DNA from: Maliibacterium massiliense
GTDB lineage: Bacteria; Bacillota; Clostridia; Christensenellales; Maliibacteriaceae
Assembly (NCBI RefSeq): GCF_900604345.1
Contig: NZ_LR026983.1
Span: 1,488,001 to 1,552,000, forward strand
Reading direction: 5' to 3'
Length of the DNA stretch: 64,000 nt
The notes beneath the pieces were generated by a model, which had not been told where the DNA came from, ran no database searches, and saw only the letters and a program-made list of their open reading frames with translations. Every line of letters starts with the position of its first letter. Position 1 is the first letter of the stretch. A program made the translations under genes and the position numbers. Below are positions 1 to 7,114 of the stretch, one piece after another.

Positions 1-105
1 GTGAAAGCAGGTAAGGCACGTTCGAGACGAGGACGTAGATAGGTCAGGTGTGGAAGTCCAGCAATGGATGGAGCTAACTGATACTAATAAGCCGAGGGCT
101 TGATC
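1..105 (+). rRNA. rrl: 23S ribosomal RNA, 3' end (partial)
   Basis: The sequence matches the conserved 3' terminus of bacterial 23S rRNA, including the 'ggtgtggaag' and 'ggagctaactgatactaata' blocks and the closing 'gccgagggcttga' element. The gene enters from outside the window, so only about the last 105 nt are present. The 3' end is placed by similarity to other bacterial 23S genes and may be off by a few bases. About 150 nt of spacer separate it from 5S. Confidence 0.95.
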
Positions 106-256
106 AAGCGAAGAAAGAGAAGGATTGTTTGAGGAAGAAGTAGTTGACGGGGAATAAAGCGAAGCTCTTGTGGAGAGGCTAGGACATTATGCGGTTGCGG
201 GTGTTTTCGTGGGAAGGGAAGAAGCGAAGATACGCGAAGAAGAATTGCATAGAAAT

Positions 257-374
257 TTCCGGTGGCGATAGCGAAGGGGATCCACCTGTTCCCATACCGA
301 ACACAGCAGTTAAGCCCTTTAGCGCCGAAAGTACTTGGCTGGTAACGGCCCGGGAGGATAGGACGTCGCCGGAT
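257..374 (+). rRNA. rrf: 5S ribosomal RNA
   Basis: About 118 nt with the hallmark 5S features: a 5' 'ccggtggcgatagcg' strand pairing with the 3' 'ggacgtcgccgg' strand (helix I), the conserved 'cccataccgaacac' loop, and 'agttaagccc'. It sits in the usual 23S-5S-tRNA order. Ends are set by the helix I pairing and may be off by 1-2 nt. Confidence 0.96.
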
Positions 375-382
375 TCTAATAT

Positions 383-458
383 TCCTCCATAGCTCAGCCG
401 GTAGAGCACGCGGCTGTTAACCGCGGTGTCGTTGGTTCGAGTCCAACTGGAGGAGCCA
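383..458 (+). tRNA. tRNA-Asn (GTT)
   Basis: A full cloverleaf is visible. The acceptor stem is 383-389 with 448-454, the D stem 392-395 with 404-407, and the anticodon stem 409-413 with 421-425. Anticodon GTT is at 416-418 and the T arm is GTTGG/CCAAC. The discriminator is G455 and a genomically encoded CCA is at 456-458. It is the last gene of the rRNA operon and is followed directly by a strong terminator. Confidence 0.97.
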
Positions 459-464
459 GCAAAA

Positions 465-503
465 CAGAGGCCACCCTGTTAGGGTGGCCTCTGCTTTGCT
501 TTG
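465..503 (+). terminator. Terminator of the rRNA-tRNA-Asn operon
   Basis: A perfect 13-bp stem (465-477 with 481-493) closes a 3-nt loop and is followed by a T-rich tail. It starts 7 nt after the tRNA CCA end and should stop transcription of the rRNA operon. Confidence 0.9.
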
Positions 504-576
504 TTCTGTATTTGAACGTGAATAAAGGCGCAGGATCACAGCTGCGGCGGCTGTGAACTGGTTGGAGGCCGAGCGC
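499..576 (+). repeat. 78-bp direct repeat, copy 1
   Basis: The segment beginning 'ctttgttctgtatttgaacg' and ending 'gccgagcgc' recurs at 827-904 with roughly 85 % identity by eye. Each copy directly follows a GC-rich terminator hairpin, so the repeat unit is 'terminator plus downstream tail'. It probably derives from duplication of the tRNA-Asn 3' flank. Confidence 0.8.
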
Positions 577-666
577 CCGCGGTGCGGGGAGGAGCGAGGG
601 CGAGAACGGGCAGAAACAGGGAGCGCCGCGAAGGATGAGCGGGGCGACCATGTTTCAACCGGAGCG

Positions 667-695
667 TGTCGTTGGTTCGAGTCCAACTGGAGGGG
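667..695 (+). pseudogene. Duplicated 3' half of tRNA-Asn (remnant)
   Basis: The 29-nt block from 'gtgtcgttgg' through the T arm to 'gcca' repeats positions 427-457 of the intact tRNA-Asn almost exactly, with one A-to-G change in the acceptor strand. The upstream sequence cannot form an acceptor, D or anticodon stem: a matching 5' acceptor strand is absent. This is a tRNA fragment left by duplication or recombination, not a functional tRNA. Confidence 0.75.
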
Positions 696-716
696 CCACG
701 GGCAAGCGCCCGAAGC

Positions 717-751
717 AAGATCGCTTATTCTGCGGGGTAGGCGATCTTTTT
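717..751 (+). terminator. Terminator-like hairpin after the tRNA remnant
   Basis: AAGATCGC (717-724) pairs with GCGATCTT (741-748) over a 16-nt loop, followed by a T run. It lies 22 nt downstream of the duplicated tRNA 3' half. Confidence 0.65.
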
Positions 752-795
752 GTTGCCCGAGACGGGAAAAGAAGAAGACTCCGAGGGCAAGAGGG

Positions 796-830
796 AAGGC
801 CACCCCGAAAGGTGGCCTTTGTTTTACTTT
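796..830 (+). terminator. Second copy of the tRNA-flank terminator
   Basis: AAGGCCACC (796-804) pairs with GGTGGCCTT (811-819), followed by a T-rich tail. It is the counterpart of the 465-503 terminator and is immediately followed by repeat copy 2. Confidence 0.8.
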
Positions 831-904
831 GTTCTGTATTTGAACGCGAATGAAGGAGCAGGATCACAGCTGCGACGGGTGAGAACTGGTTCGGCGCCGA
901 GCGC
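827..904 (+). repeat. 78-bp direct repeat, copy 2
   Basis: Diverged copy of 499-576 with the same start and end and one compensating 1-nt indel. Spacing between copy starts is 328 bp. Confidence 0.8.
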
Positions 905-989
905 ACAAGACGGAAAGGCCGTCCCCCGGGTGTTTCAGTTCCTGCAAAAGCGCTTCAGCTTCTAAACGCTTGAAAGCACACATGTGATC

Positions 990-1018
990 TTGACACAACC
1001 GCGCATATATGCTATTTT
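990..1018 (+). promoter_or_regulatory. Promoter of the thiazole (thi) operon
   Basis: A consensus -35 TTGACA (990-995), a 17-nt spacer and a -10 TATTTT (1013-1018) predict a start near 1025, about 8 nt before the leader hairpin. It is the only good promoter seen before thiS. Confidence 0.75.
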
Positions 1019-1032
1019 TATCGGCAGAGTGA

Positions 1033-1101
1033 AGCGCAAAAGCCTCACGAAGGGGTACACCACCTCGGGTGTAATCTTCGTGGGGCTTTTGCGCTTTTTT
1101 G
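1033..1101 (+). promoter_or_regulatory. thi operon leader hairpin, terminator-like attenuator
   Basis: Positions 1033-1052 pair with 1076-1095 over 20 consecutive base pairs (one G-U). Inside this a second 6-bp stem (1056-1061 with 1068-1073) closes a 6-nt loop. A run of six T follows at 1095-1100. This is a textbook intrinsic terminator lying between the promoter and the thiS start at 1122. No TPP-riboswitch signature (such as CTGAGA, or the ACCTGA/GATCTGGATAATGCC blocks) is seen. What would antagonise the terminator is not apparent. Confidence 0.7.
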
Positions 1102-1121
1102 TGTGAGGAGGGATTTGAGCA

Positions 1122-1319
1122 ATGGTTTTAATCAACGGCGAACCCCATCCGGAGGCGGTGGGCTTGACGCTTGCAGCCTTTGTGGCGCAGGTGGGTCTGC
1201 AGCCGACGCGCATCGCCGTGGAGTATAACGGCGCGATTCTGTCCAGAGATACTTATGCGCACACCGTGTTGCAGGACGGGGACAGCGTGGAAATCGTAAA
1301 CTTTGTGGGCGGTGGCTGA
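1122..1319 (+). CDS. thiS: Sulfur carrier protein ThiS
   Basis: A 65-residue ubiquitin-like protein ending in Gly-Gly-Gly, the C-terminal signature of ThiS. ThiF adenylates the terminal glycine and it is then converted to a thiocarboxylate, which donates sulfur to the thiazole ring built by ThiG. Length and the N-terminal 'INGE' strand fit the family. The ATG follows a GAGGAGGG ribosome-binding site. It is first in a tight operon with thiF, thiG, thiH and tenI. The extra glycine after the usual Gly-Gly end may be functional as is or need trimming; this cannot be told from sequence. Confidence 0.93.
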   Translation: MVLINGEPHPEAVGLTLAAFVAQVGLQPTRIAVEYNGAILSRDTYAHTVLQDGDSVEIVNFVGGG

Positions 1320-1320
1320 G

Positions 1321-2130
1321 ATGTGGGTGACAGTCAACGGCAGAGAGATGGAGACCCATGCTTTGACGCTCTGCGCGCTGTGCGATGCGCTTTACGGGGA
1401 CAATGCGGATGTTGTGCGCATTGTAGGCGGCTACCAGGTGCGAGGAGATATGCCCCTGCACGACGGGGACAGCATTGTGTTTATCGAAAGGGGCGCGTTC
1501 CCGCCCGAAAATTGTTTTGAGCAAATGCTCGCGGCGCGCCACACGCCCGGCGTGCATGCCAAGGTCAAGCGCGGGTGTGTGGGCATCGCGGGCCTGGGCG
1601 GCCTTGGCTCCCACATCGCGCTGTGCCTGGCGCGCACCGGCGTGGGGACGCTGCATTTGGTAGACTCTGACGTCGTCGAGCCCAGCAACCTCAACCGGCA
1701 GCAGTACCGCATCGCCCACCTGGGGATGCGCAAGACGGAGGCGCTGCGTGCCCAGATCGCGGAGGTCAACCCCTATGTGCAGGTGGTAATCGACAGCGTG
1801 CGCGTGGACGCGGACAACGCCTGCACCCTCTTTGCACAGGATGATATCGTCTGCGAGGCGTTTGACGGCGCCGAGGATAAGGCGATGCTGGTCAACACGC
1901 TGCTCGCCGAGCGGCCGGCGCGCAGGATTGTGGCGGCGTCCGGCATGGCGGGCTACGGCAGCTGCAACGACATCGCCACCAGGCGCGTGGCCGGCAACTT
2001 TTACATCTGCGGGGACGGCCGCACGGAGGCGGCAGTGGGCTGCGGGCTGATGGCGCCGCGCGTGAGCGTGTGCGCCGGCCATCAGGCCAACGTGGTGCTG
2101 CAGCTGCTGGTGGAGGGAGAGGCGCGCTGA
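1321..2130 (+). CDS. thiF: ThiS adenylyltransferase ThiF with N-terminal ThiS-like domain
   Basis: An E1-like enzyme that adenylates the C-terminus of ThiS with ATP. Residues 1-58 resemble ThiS ('VNGRE' to 'IVFIERG') but lack the terminal Gly-Gly. Residues 85-269 form the Rossmann-type ATP-binding fold, with GLGGLG at 91-96, the acidic 'LVDSD' at about 113-117 and 'SNLNRQQ' at 122-128. This layout matches the clostridial ThiF family 2, which lacks the CxxC zinc sites of E. coli ThiF. The ATG at 1321 was chosen because it lies just after the thiS stop and gives the ThiS-like start; an in-frame ATG at 1303 would overlap thiS. 269 residues. Confidence 0.9.
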   Translation: MWVTVNGREMETHALTLCALCDALYGDNADVVRIVGGYQVRGDMPLHDGDSIVFIERGAFPPENCFEQMLAARHTPGVHAKVKRGCVGIAGLGGLGSHIALCLARTGVGTLHLVDSDVVEPSNLNRQQYRIAHLGMRKTEALRAQIAEVNPYVQVVIDSVRVDADNACTLFAQDDIVCEAFDGAEDKAMLVNTLLAERPARRIVAASGMAGYGSCNDIATRRVAGNFYICGDGRTEAAVGCGLMAPRVSVCAGHQANVVLQLLVEGEAR

Positions 2131-2167
2131 CAATGCGCTTATACGAACGGGAAAAGGAGAGAAAACC

Positions 2168-2956
2168 ATGGAAGAGAAAAACGAAAAAAAACAGGATCAG
2201 CTGGTCATCGGTGGACACGCGTTTACCTCCCGCTTCATTCTGGGATCGGGCAAATACTCGCTGCAGCTGATTGAGGCGGCGGTCAAGAACGCGGGCGCGC
2301 AGATCATCACGCTGGCGGTGCGGCGGGCGAATATCGGGGGTATGGAAAACATTCTGGATTACATCCCCAAGGGCGTGACGCTGCTGCCCAACACCTCGGG
2401 CGCGCGCAATGCCCAAGAGGCGGTGCGCATCGCGCGCCTTGCGCGGGAAGTAGGCTGCGGCGACTTTATCAAAATCGAGGTGATCCACGACAGCAAATAC
2501 CTGCTGCCTGACAACTACGAGACCATCAAGGCGACGGAAACACTCGCCAAGGAGGGGTTTGTGGTGCTGCCCTACATGTACCCCGACCTCAACGCGGCGC
2601 GCGACCTGGTGGATGCCGGCGCCGCGGCCGTGATGCCGTTGGGCGCGCCCATCGGCTCCAACAAGGGCATCTGCACCCGCGATTTTATCCAGATTTTGAT
2701 CGACGAGATCGATCTGCCCATCATTGTGGACGCGGGCATCGGCAGGCCCTCGCAGGCCTGCGAGGCTATGGAGATGGGCGCGGCGGCAGTGATGGTCAAC
2801 ACCGCCATCTCCACCGCAGGGGATATACCGGCCATGGCCGAGGCATTTAAAAAGGCCGTAGAGGCGGGGCGCGGAGCGTATCTTGCAGGCATGGGACGGG
2901 TGTTGGCGCGCGGGGGCGCGGCATCCTCGCCCCTGACCGGCTTTTTGCAGGACTGA
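2168..2956 (+). CDS. thiG: Thiazole synthase ThiG
   Basis: Forms the thiazole phosphate ring from 1-deoxy-D-xylulose 5-phosphate, dehydroglycine (from ThiH) and ThiS thiocarboxylate. The 262-residue TIM-barrel protein carries the Schiff-base lysine in 'FIKIEV' (K102). It also has the phosphate-binding blocks '[11 protein letters not shown]' and '[10 protein letters not shown]' typical of ThiG. The ATG is preceded by AAAAGGAG. It lies 37 nt after thiF and 12 nt before thiH, so it is part of the same transcript. Confidence 0.96.
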   Translation: MEEKNEKKQDQLVIGGHAFTSRFILGSGKYSLQLIEAAVKNAGAQIITLAVRRANIGGMENILDYIPKGVTLLPNTSGARNAQEAVRIARLAREVGCGDFIKIEVIHDSKYLLPDNYETIKATETLAKEGFVVLPYMYPDLNAARDLVDAGAAAVMPLGAPIGSNKGICTRDFIQILIDEIDLPIIVDAGIGRPSQACEAMEMGAAAVMVNTAISTAGDIPAMAEAFKKAVEAGRGAYLAGMGRVLARGGAASSPLTGFLQD

Positions 2957-2968
2957 GGGGGCGCGGCT

Positions 2969-4120
2969 ATGCAAGCACAGATGGATCACATGACCTACCT
3001 GCCCGGCATGGAGGCGATTTCTTCAGACATTATGGATCAGGTGCTGGGCGCGATGCGGGCGTACGACAGCGAAGCGTACACGCAGGCAGATGTCCGGCAG
3101 GCGCTGGCACACCAGACGCGCACGCCCGAGGATTTTGCTGCGCTGCTCAGCCCGGCGGCGGAGCCGCTGCTGGAGGAAATCGCACACTGTGCGCAGGTGG
3201 AGACACGCAGGCACTTTGGCAACGCCGTCACGCTCTTCACGCCGCTGTATATCGCCAATTACTGCGAGAACTACTGCATCTACTGCGGCTTTAACTGCCA
3301 TAACAAAATCCAGCGCGCCCGCCTCAACACAGCGGAGATCGAGCGGGAGATGCGCACTATCGCCGATACGGGCCTGGAAGAAATCCTGCTGCTGACGGGC
3401 GAAAGCCCCAAAATGTCCGATGTGACGTACATCGGCGAGGCGTGCAAGCTGGCGCGCAAGTACTTTCGCGTGGTGGGTCTGGAGGTCTACCCCATGAACA
3501 GCGCGGACTATGCCTACCTGCACGCCTGCGGCGCGGATTTTGTGACGGTATTTCAGGAGACGTACAATCCCGATACATACAGGCGGCTGCATCTGGGCGG
3601 CAACAAGCGCGTCTTTCCCTACCGGTTTAACACCCAGGAGCGCGCCATCCGTGGGGGCATCCGCGGCGTGGGCTTTGCGGCACTGCTGGGGCTGGACGAC
3701 TTCCGCAAAGACGCCTTTGCCACCGGCATGCACGCGCACCTGCTGCAGCGCAAATACCCGCAGGCAGAGATCGCCCTTTCCTGCCCCCGCCTGCGCCCCA
3801 TTATCAACAACGCGCGCATCAACCCCAAAGACGTACACGAGACGCAGCTTTTACAGATCATCATGGCGTACCGGCTGTTTCTGCCCTATGCCAGCATTAC
3901 GGTGTCCAGCCGCGAGTGCGCGCGCTTTCGCGACCACATCATCCAGATCGCGGCTACCAAGGTATCGGGAGGCGTCAACGTAGGCATCGGCGGCCACGCG
4001 GGCGCGGCCAAGGGAGACGAGCAGTTTGAAATTGACGACAATCGTACCGTCAAGGAGATGTACGATATGATCCTGGCGCAGGGGCTGCAGCCGGTGATGA
4101 GCGATTATATCTATGTTTGA
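2969..4120 (+). CDS. thiH: 2-iminoacetate synthase ThiH (radical SAM tyrosine lyase)
   Basis: A radical S-adenosylmethionine enzyme that cleaves tyrosine to dehydroglycine and p-cresol, feeding ThiG. The [4Fe-4S] cluster motif CxxxCxxC is at C99, C103 and C106, at the start of the TIM barrel, and the 383-residue length fits ThiH. Use of ThiH rather than the oxygen-dependent glycine oxidase ThiO fits an anaerobic host. The 3' end overlaps tenI by 8 nt, suggesting translational coupling. Confidence 0.95.
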   Translation: MQAQMDHMTYLPGMEAISSDIMDQVLGAMRAYDSEAYTQADVRQALAHQTRTPEDFAALLSPAAEPLLEEIAHCAQVETRRHFGNAVTLFTPLYIANYCENYCIYCGFNCHNKIQRARLNTAEIEREMRTIADTGLEEILLLTGESPKMSDVTYIGEACKLARKYFRVVGLEVYPMNSADYAYLHACGADFVTVFQETYNPDTYRRLHLGGNKRVFPYRFNTQERAIRGGIRGVGFAALLGLDDFRKDAFATGMHAHLLQRKYPQAEIALSCPRLRPIINNARINPKDVHETQLLQIIMAYRLFLPYASITVSSRECARFRDHIIQIAATKVSGGVNVGIGGHAGAAKGDEQFEIDDNRTVKEMYDMILAQGLQPVMSDYIYV

Positions 4121-4718
4121 GATCGTGTGTGTGACCAGCCGCAGGCTGTGCTGCGAAGGTTTTGCCGCGCGCCTGGTGCGCCTTGCGCAGGCGGGCGTGA
4201 CGCGCATCATCCTGCGGGAAAAGGATCTGACGCAGCAGCAATATGCCGCGCTAGCCGCGCGCACAGAGGCGGCGCTACAAGGCTCCGGCGCGCTACTGGT
4301 GCTGCATGGGTTCGCCGATGCGGCTTTGCAGGCGGGCGCACAGGCGCTGCACCTGCCGCTAGCGGCGCTGGAGGCGCGGCCACAGCTGCGCGCGCAGTTC
4401 GCCACGCTGGGCGTGTCGGTGCACAGCCTGCAAGAGGCGCGTCGCGCCGCCGCGCTGGGCGTGGATTATCTCATCGCAGGGCACGTGTTTGCCACGGACT
4501 GCAAGCGGGGCGCGCCTGCGCGGGGCGTGGAATTCCTTTCGGAAATCTGCCGCAGCGTGTCCGTGCCCGTGTACGGCATCGGGGGCATCACGCCTGCGAA
4601 CATCGCGCGCGTGCGCGACGCGGGCGCGTCGGGCGCGTGCCAGATGTCCTCTCTGATGATGTGCGCGGACGCGTCCGCGTACCTGGAGCAGCTCCGCGCG
4701 GTATTGCGCGGGAAATAA
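4113..4718 (+). CDS. tenI: TenI-type thiazole tautomerase (ThiE superfamily)
   Basis: A 201-residue TIM-barrel protein of the ThiE/TenI superfamily. It keeps 'IILREKDL' near residue 33 but lacks the ThiE block that binds pyrophosphate and magnesium (the ND and GQED elements are replaced by 'LHGFAD' and 'LPLAALE'). It has 'GHVFATDCKRG' with H124, matching the histidine that B. subtilis TenI uses to isomerise thiazole phosphate carboxylate. TenI is therefore preferred over thiamine-phosphate synthase ThiE. It is the last gene of the operon, which thus makes only the thiazole half of thiamine. Confidence 0.8.
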   Translation: MFEIVCVTSRRLCCEGFAARLVRLAQAGVTRIILREKDLTQQQYAALAARTEAALQGSGALLVLHGFADAALQAGAQALHLPLAALEARPQLRAQFATLGVSVHSLQEARRAAALGVDYLIAGHVFATDCKRGAPARGVEFLSEICRSVSVPVYGIGGITPANIARVRDAGASGACQMSSLMMCADASAYLEQLRAVLRGK

Positions 4719-4736
4719 CGTCCGGCCGTGCTTTCG

Positions 4737-4757
4737 GGTGCCGCCGGGCGCCTTTTT
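4737..4757 (+). terminator. Terminator of the thi operon
   Basis: GGTGCC (4737-4742) pairs with GGCGCC (4747-4752, one G-U), followed by TTTTT. It lies 18 nt after the tenI stop and closes the operon. Confidence 0.7.
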
Positions 4758-4792
4758 GTGGTAGCATAGAGACAAAGGGAGGCGAGCGGGAC

Positions 4793-5485
4793 ATGCGTAA
4801 GGAGACGCTGCGCGCAGCAGCGCGCGCCTGCACGCTCTGGCTGCCGCAGCGCGGCACGGGGCCCTGGCCGTGCGTGTACCTGTGCGGCGGGCGCATGGCG
4901 CAGATGCTGGCGCCCTGCCTTGCGCAGGAACCGCCGCTTGCGCTCTGCTGCGTGGAGGCCGCGGGCGCGCGGGATTTTACGCCCTGGCCTGCGCCACCGC
5001 TTGCGCATGGGGAGGCGTTTACAGGCGGCGCGAAAGAATACCTGGCCTGCCTGCTGGAGGAGGTCGCGCCGTGCTTGGAGGCGCGCTATGGCATCGATGG
5101 CGGCCGACGCGCGCTTGCGGGCTACTCGCTGGGCGGCCTGTGCGCGCTGTGGAGCGCGTACCAGACGGACGCCTTTGCGGCAGTGGCGTCGCTTTCCGGT
5201 TCGCTGTGGTACGATAGATGGACGGACTATATGCGGGGCCACGGCGCGCCCCGCACTGAGGCGGTTTACCTGTCGCTGGGCAGCGGCGAGGCGCGCGCTG
5301 GTCCCCCGCGCCTGCGCGCCGTGGGCGGTGCTACACAGGAGACGTATGAGCATTTGATCAAAACCATGGGCGCGGCGCGCGTGACGCTGCAGATGCACCC
5401 GGGCGGCCATTTCAACGATATCCCGGGCCGCTGGCAAGCGGGGCTTGCCTGGATCGCGGCGCGCCTGGTTACGCGGAAAGGATGA
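4793..5485 (+). CDS. Putative esterase, alpha/beta hydrolase fold
   Basis: A 230-residue protein of the alpha/beta hydrolase superfamily, resembling small bacterial 'putative esterase' (esterase D-like) proteins. The nucleophile elbow G-Y-S-L-G-G places the catalytic serine at S112. A C-terminal 'GGHFN' supplies the likely catalytic histidine. No signal peptide or membrane segment is evident, so it should be cytoplasmic. The ATG at 4793 follows GGGAGG. The next gene (aldo/keto reductase) starts 7 nt after its stop, so the two are probably co-transcribed. The substrate is unknown. Confidence 0.8.
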   Translation: MRKETLRAAARACTLWLPQRGTGPWPCVYLCGGRMAQMLAPCLAQEPPLALCCVEAAGARDFTPWPAPPLAHGEAFTGGAKEYLACLLEEVAPCLEARYGIDGGRRALAGYSLGGLCALWSAYQTDAFAAVASLSGSLWYDRWTDYMRGHGAPRTEAVYLSLGSGEARAGPPRLRAVGGATQETYEHLIKTMGAARVTLQMHPGGHFNDIPGRWQAGLAWIAARLVTRKG

Positions 5486-5492
5486 GCAAGGC

Positions 5493-6479
5493 ATGCAGTA
5501 CAGAAAAATCGGCCGTACGGATATGGAGGCCTCACTGGTGGCCATCGGGGCCTTTGGGCTGGGCGGCGGGCGCACGTGGAGCGATACCCGCGCCAATGCC
5601 GTGGACGTGGCCTCGCTGCTGGACGCGGCCACAGACCTGGGTGTGAATTTGATGGACACAGCGCCGGTCTATGGCATCGGGCAGAGTGAAGCGCTGCTGG
5701 GCCAGGCGCTCAAAGGGCGCAGGGATCGCTTTTTTGTGCAGAGCAAGTGCGGGCTCAACTGGCGCGATCGCGAGGGCGCGTTCTGTTATGAGCGCGACGG
5801 CAAGACCGTGATGCGCAACCTCAGCGCGCGGGCAATCCGCCAAGACGTGGAGGACAGCCTGCAGCGCATGGGGCTGGACTACATCGACATCATGATCACC
5901 CACCGCCAGAGCGACGACATCCCCGTGGCAGAGACCATGGGGGCGCTGCTGCAGCTGGTCAAGGAGGGCAAGATCCGCGCGGTGGGCATCTCCAACGCCG
6001 CGCCGGATATCCTCTCTGCCTACGAGCAGGTGGGCCCCGTCGCGCTGGCGCAGGAAAAATTCAGCATCCTATCGCCCCAGGCGGGGGAGACATACATCCC
6101 GCTGTGTGCGCGTCTGGGCGTCACCTTTCAGGTGTACTCCTCGCTGGAGGCGGGGGCGCTCGCCGGACCGCAGGCGCTGGGGCGCACCTTCCCTGCGGGG
6201 GACTTCCGCGGCAATTTCCCGTGGTTTGCGCCCGCCATGCAGCCCCGCATGCAGGCGCTCTTTGACGGCTGGGCGGCGCTGTGCGAAAAATACAGCTGCT
6301 CCTACAGCAACCTGGTGCAGGCCTGGACGATTAGCCAGAGCCCCTGCGTCAACCTGCTGACCGGCGTGCGGCATATCCAGAGCCTGCGCGACACCTGCCG
6401 CGCGGTGGATATCGTGCTGGAGGACGCGGACAAGGCGCGCATGCAGGCCGATTGCCAGCAGCTGCGCGCGCAGGTGTAA
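5493..6479 (+). CDS. Aldo/keto reductase family oxidoreductase
   Basis: A 328-residue NAD(P)H-dependent aldo/keto reductase. The catalytic tetrad is visible as D55 and Y60 ('MDTAPVYG'), K85 ('VQSKCG') and H137 ('ITHRQ'). The N-terminal 'RKIGRTDMEAS' is typical of the family branch acting on small aldehydes, ketones or sugars. The ATG at 5493 was chosen because the preceding in-frame ATG overlaps the esterase and lacks a ribosome site. The esterase-reductase pair suggests linked small-molecule metabolism, but the substrate cannot be inferred. Confidence 0.9.
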   Translation: MQYRKIGRTDMEASLVAIGAFGLGGGRTWSDTRANAVDVASLLDAATDLGVNLMDTAPVYGIGQSEALLGQALKGRRDRFFVQSKCGLNWRDREGAFCYERDGKTVMRNLSARAIRQDVEDSLQRMGLDYIDIMITHRQSDDIPVAETMGALLQLVKEGKIRAVGISNAAPDILSAYEQVGPVALAQEKFSILSPQAGETYIPLCARLGVTFQVYSSLEAGALAGPQALGRTFPAGDFRGNFPWFAPAMQPRMQALFDGWAALCEKYSCSYSNLVQAWTISQSPCVNLLTGVRHIQSLRDTCRAVDIVLEDADKARMQADCQQLRAQV

Positions 6480-6496
6480 AACAGAAGTTTGCGATC

Positions 6497-6527
6497 AAAA
6501 AAGGAAGGACGTTGCCCTTCCTTTTTG
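6497..6527. terminator. Bidirectional terminator between the reductase and SLOG genes
   Basis: GGAAGG and CCTTCC, flanked by A and T runs, form a hairpin with a 7-nt loop. Runs of T follow it on both strands, so it can serve both converging genes. Confidence 0.85.
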
Positions 6528-7023
6528 TTATACATGGTGTTGCCGCGCAAGGTTGATGATCTGTACGCCGCGGCGCCTGCCATACTGCACGGTATAAAAT
6601 GTCCCGCAAGACTGGCGCTGCAAAAAACAGATGCACCAGCCGCTGTTGTCCATCAAATGACGATTGCGGCGCTGCATACAGCCTGGCGTGTAGTGCGTTG
6701 CAGTGTAGACGACTTTGTCTGCCTGCTGCATTATAGACCGATACGCCCTTTGCGCCTCCGCCGGCCATCGGTCTGCCTGGTTATGACAGGGCAGCATAAG
6801 GATCAGCTTGATCCATGGATACGCCTGACGCAAAGCAAGCACGCTTTGCGCGGCAAGTGTATCAAAGCCCTGCGCGCCGCCGGCAGCAAAAAAAACGTAC
6901 GTCATGCTGCGTGATCAGTGCTTGTATTTCCTCTTGCAGCATGCTTGCGACAGCGTGCTGTAAATGTGCGGGTATGTTTCGGTGTCCTGTAAAGCAGCAG
7001 GTGCGCGTGCGTGTATTCATCAT
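6528..7023 (-). pseudogene. SLOG-superfamily DUF1273-type protein, frameshifted at an A8/T8 run
   Basis: Two overlapping minus-strand frames together encode one DUF1273-like protein. The first part (from ATG 7023) has the family start 'CCFTGHR'. The second has 'FFAAGGAQGFDTLAA', 'LILMLPC', 'ADKVVYTATHY' and 'CMQRRNRHLMDNS'. The frames join at a run of eight T on the coding strand (6888-6895). Removing one T gives a continuous 164-residue protein of normal family length. A decayed gene, a phase-variable homopolymer, transcriptional slippage or a sequencing error would all look the same. Related SLOG proteins bind nucleotide-like ligands, but the role of this family is poorly known. A GGTGG ribosome site precedes ATG 7023. 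Confidence 0.8.
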
Positions 7024-7046
7024 GAAAACCACCTTTTGTACTTGAG

Positions 7047-7059
7047 TTTGTATTACAAA
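7047..7059. promoter_or_regulatory. Inverted repeat in the divergent SLOG/RHH promoter region
   Basis: TTTGTATTACAAA is a near-perfect palindrome (TTTGTA/TACAAA around one central base). It sits in the AT-rich gap between the divergent SLOG-type gene and the ribbon-helix-helix gene. It is a plausible operator for the RHH protein, by inference only. Confidence 0.4.
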
Positions 7060-7114
7060 TATAAATCTATATCTAGGATACAATATGGATTACGCTTATA
7101 CAAGAGGTGGTGGC

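Larger units (their letters stand above)
459..1121. other. Gene-free 660-nt region of terminators and duplicated tRNA flank
   Basis: No convincing protein gene is seen. The stretch holds three terminator-like hairpins, a duplicated 3' half of tRNA-Asn, two 78-bp direct repeats, and then the thi promoter and leader hairpin. Short open frames here overlap these RNA-like elements and look like chance. Confidence 0.7.

Noticed and set aside
458-667. An integrated element bounded by tRNA-derived att sites
   Set aside because: The two tRNA 3' copies are only about 200 bp apart, with no integrase or mobile gene between them.
600-697. A second complete tRNA gene
   Set aside because: Only the T arm, 3' acceptor strand and CCA are present; no 5' acceptor, D stem or anticodon stem can be formed.
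900-1121. A TPP (thi-box) riboswitch before thiS
   Set aside because: The conserved blocks of the aptamer are not present; only a promoter and a terminator-like hairpin are seen.
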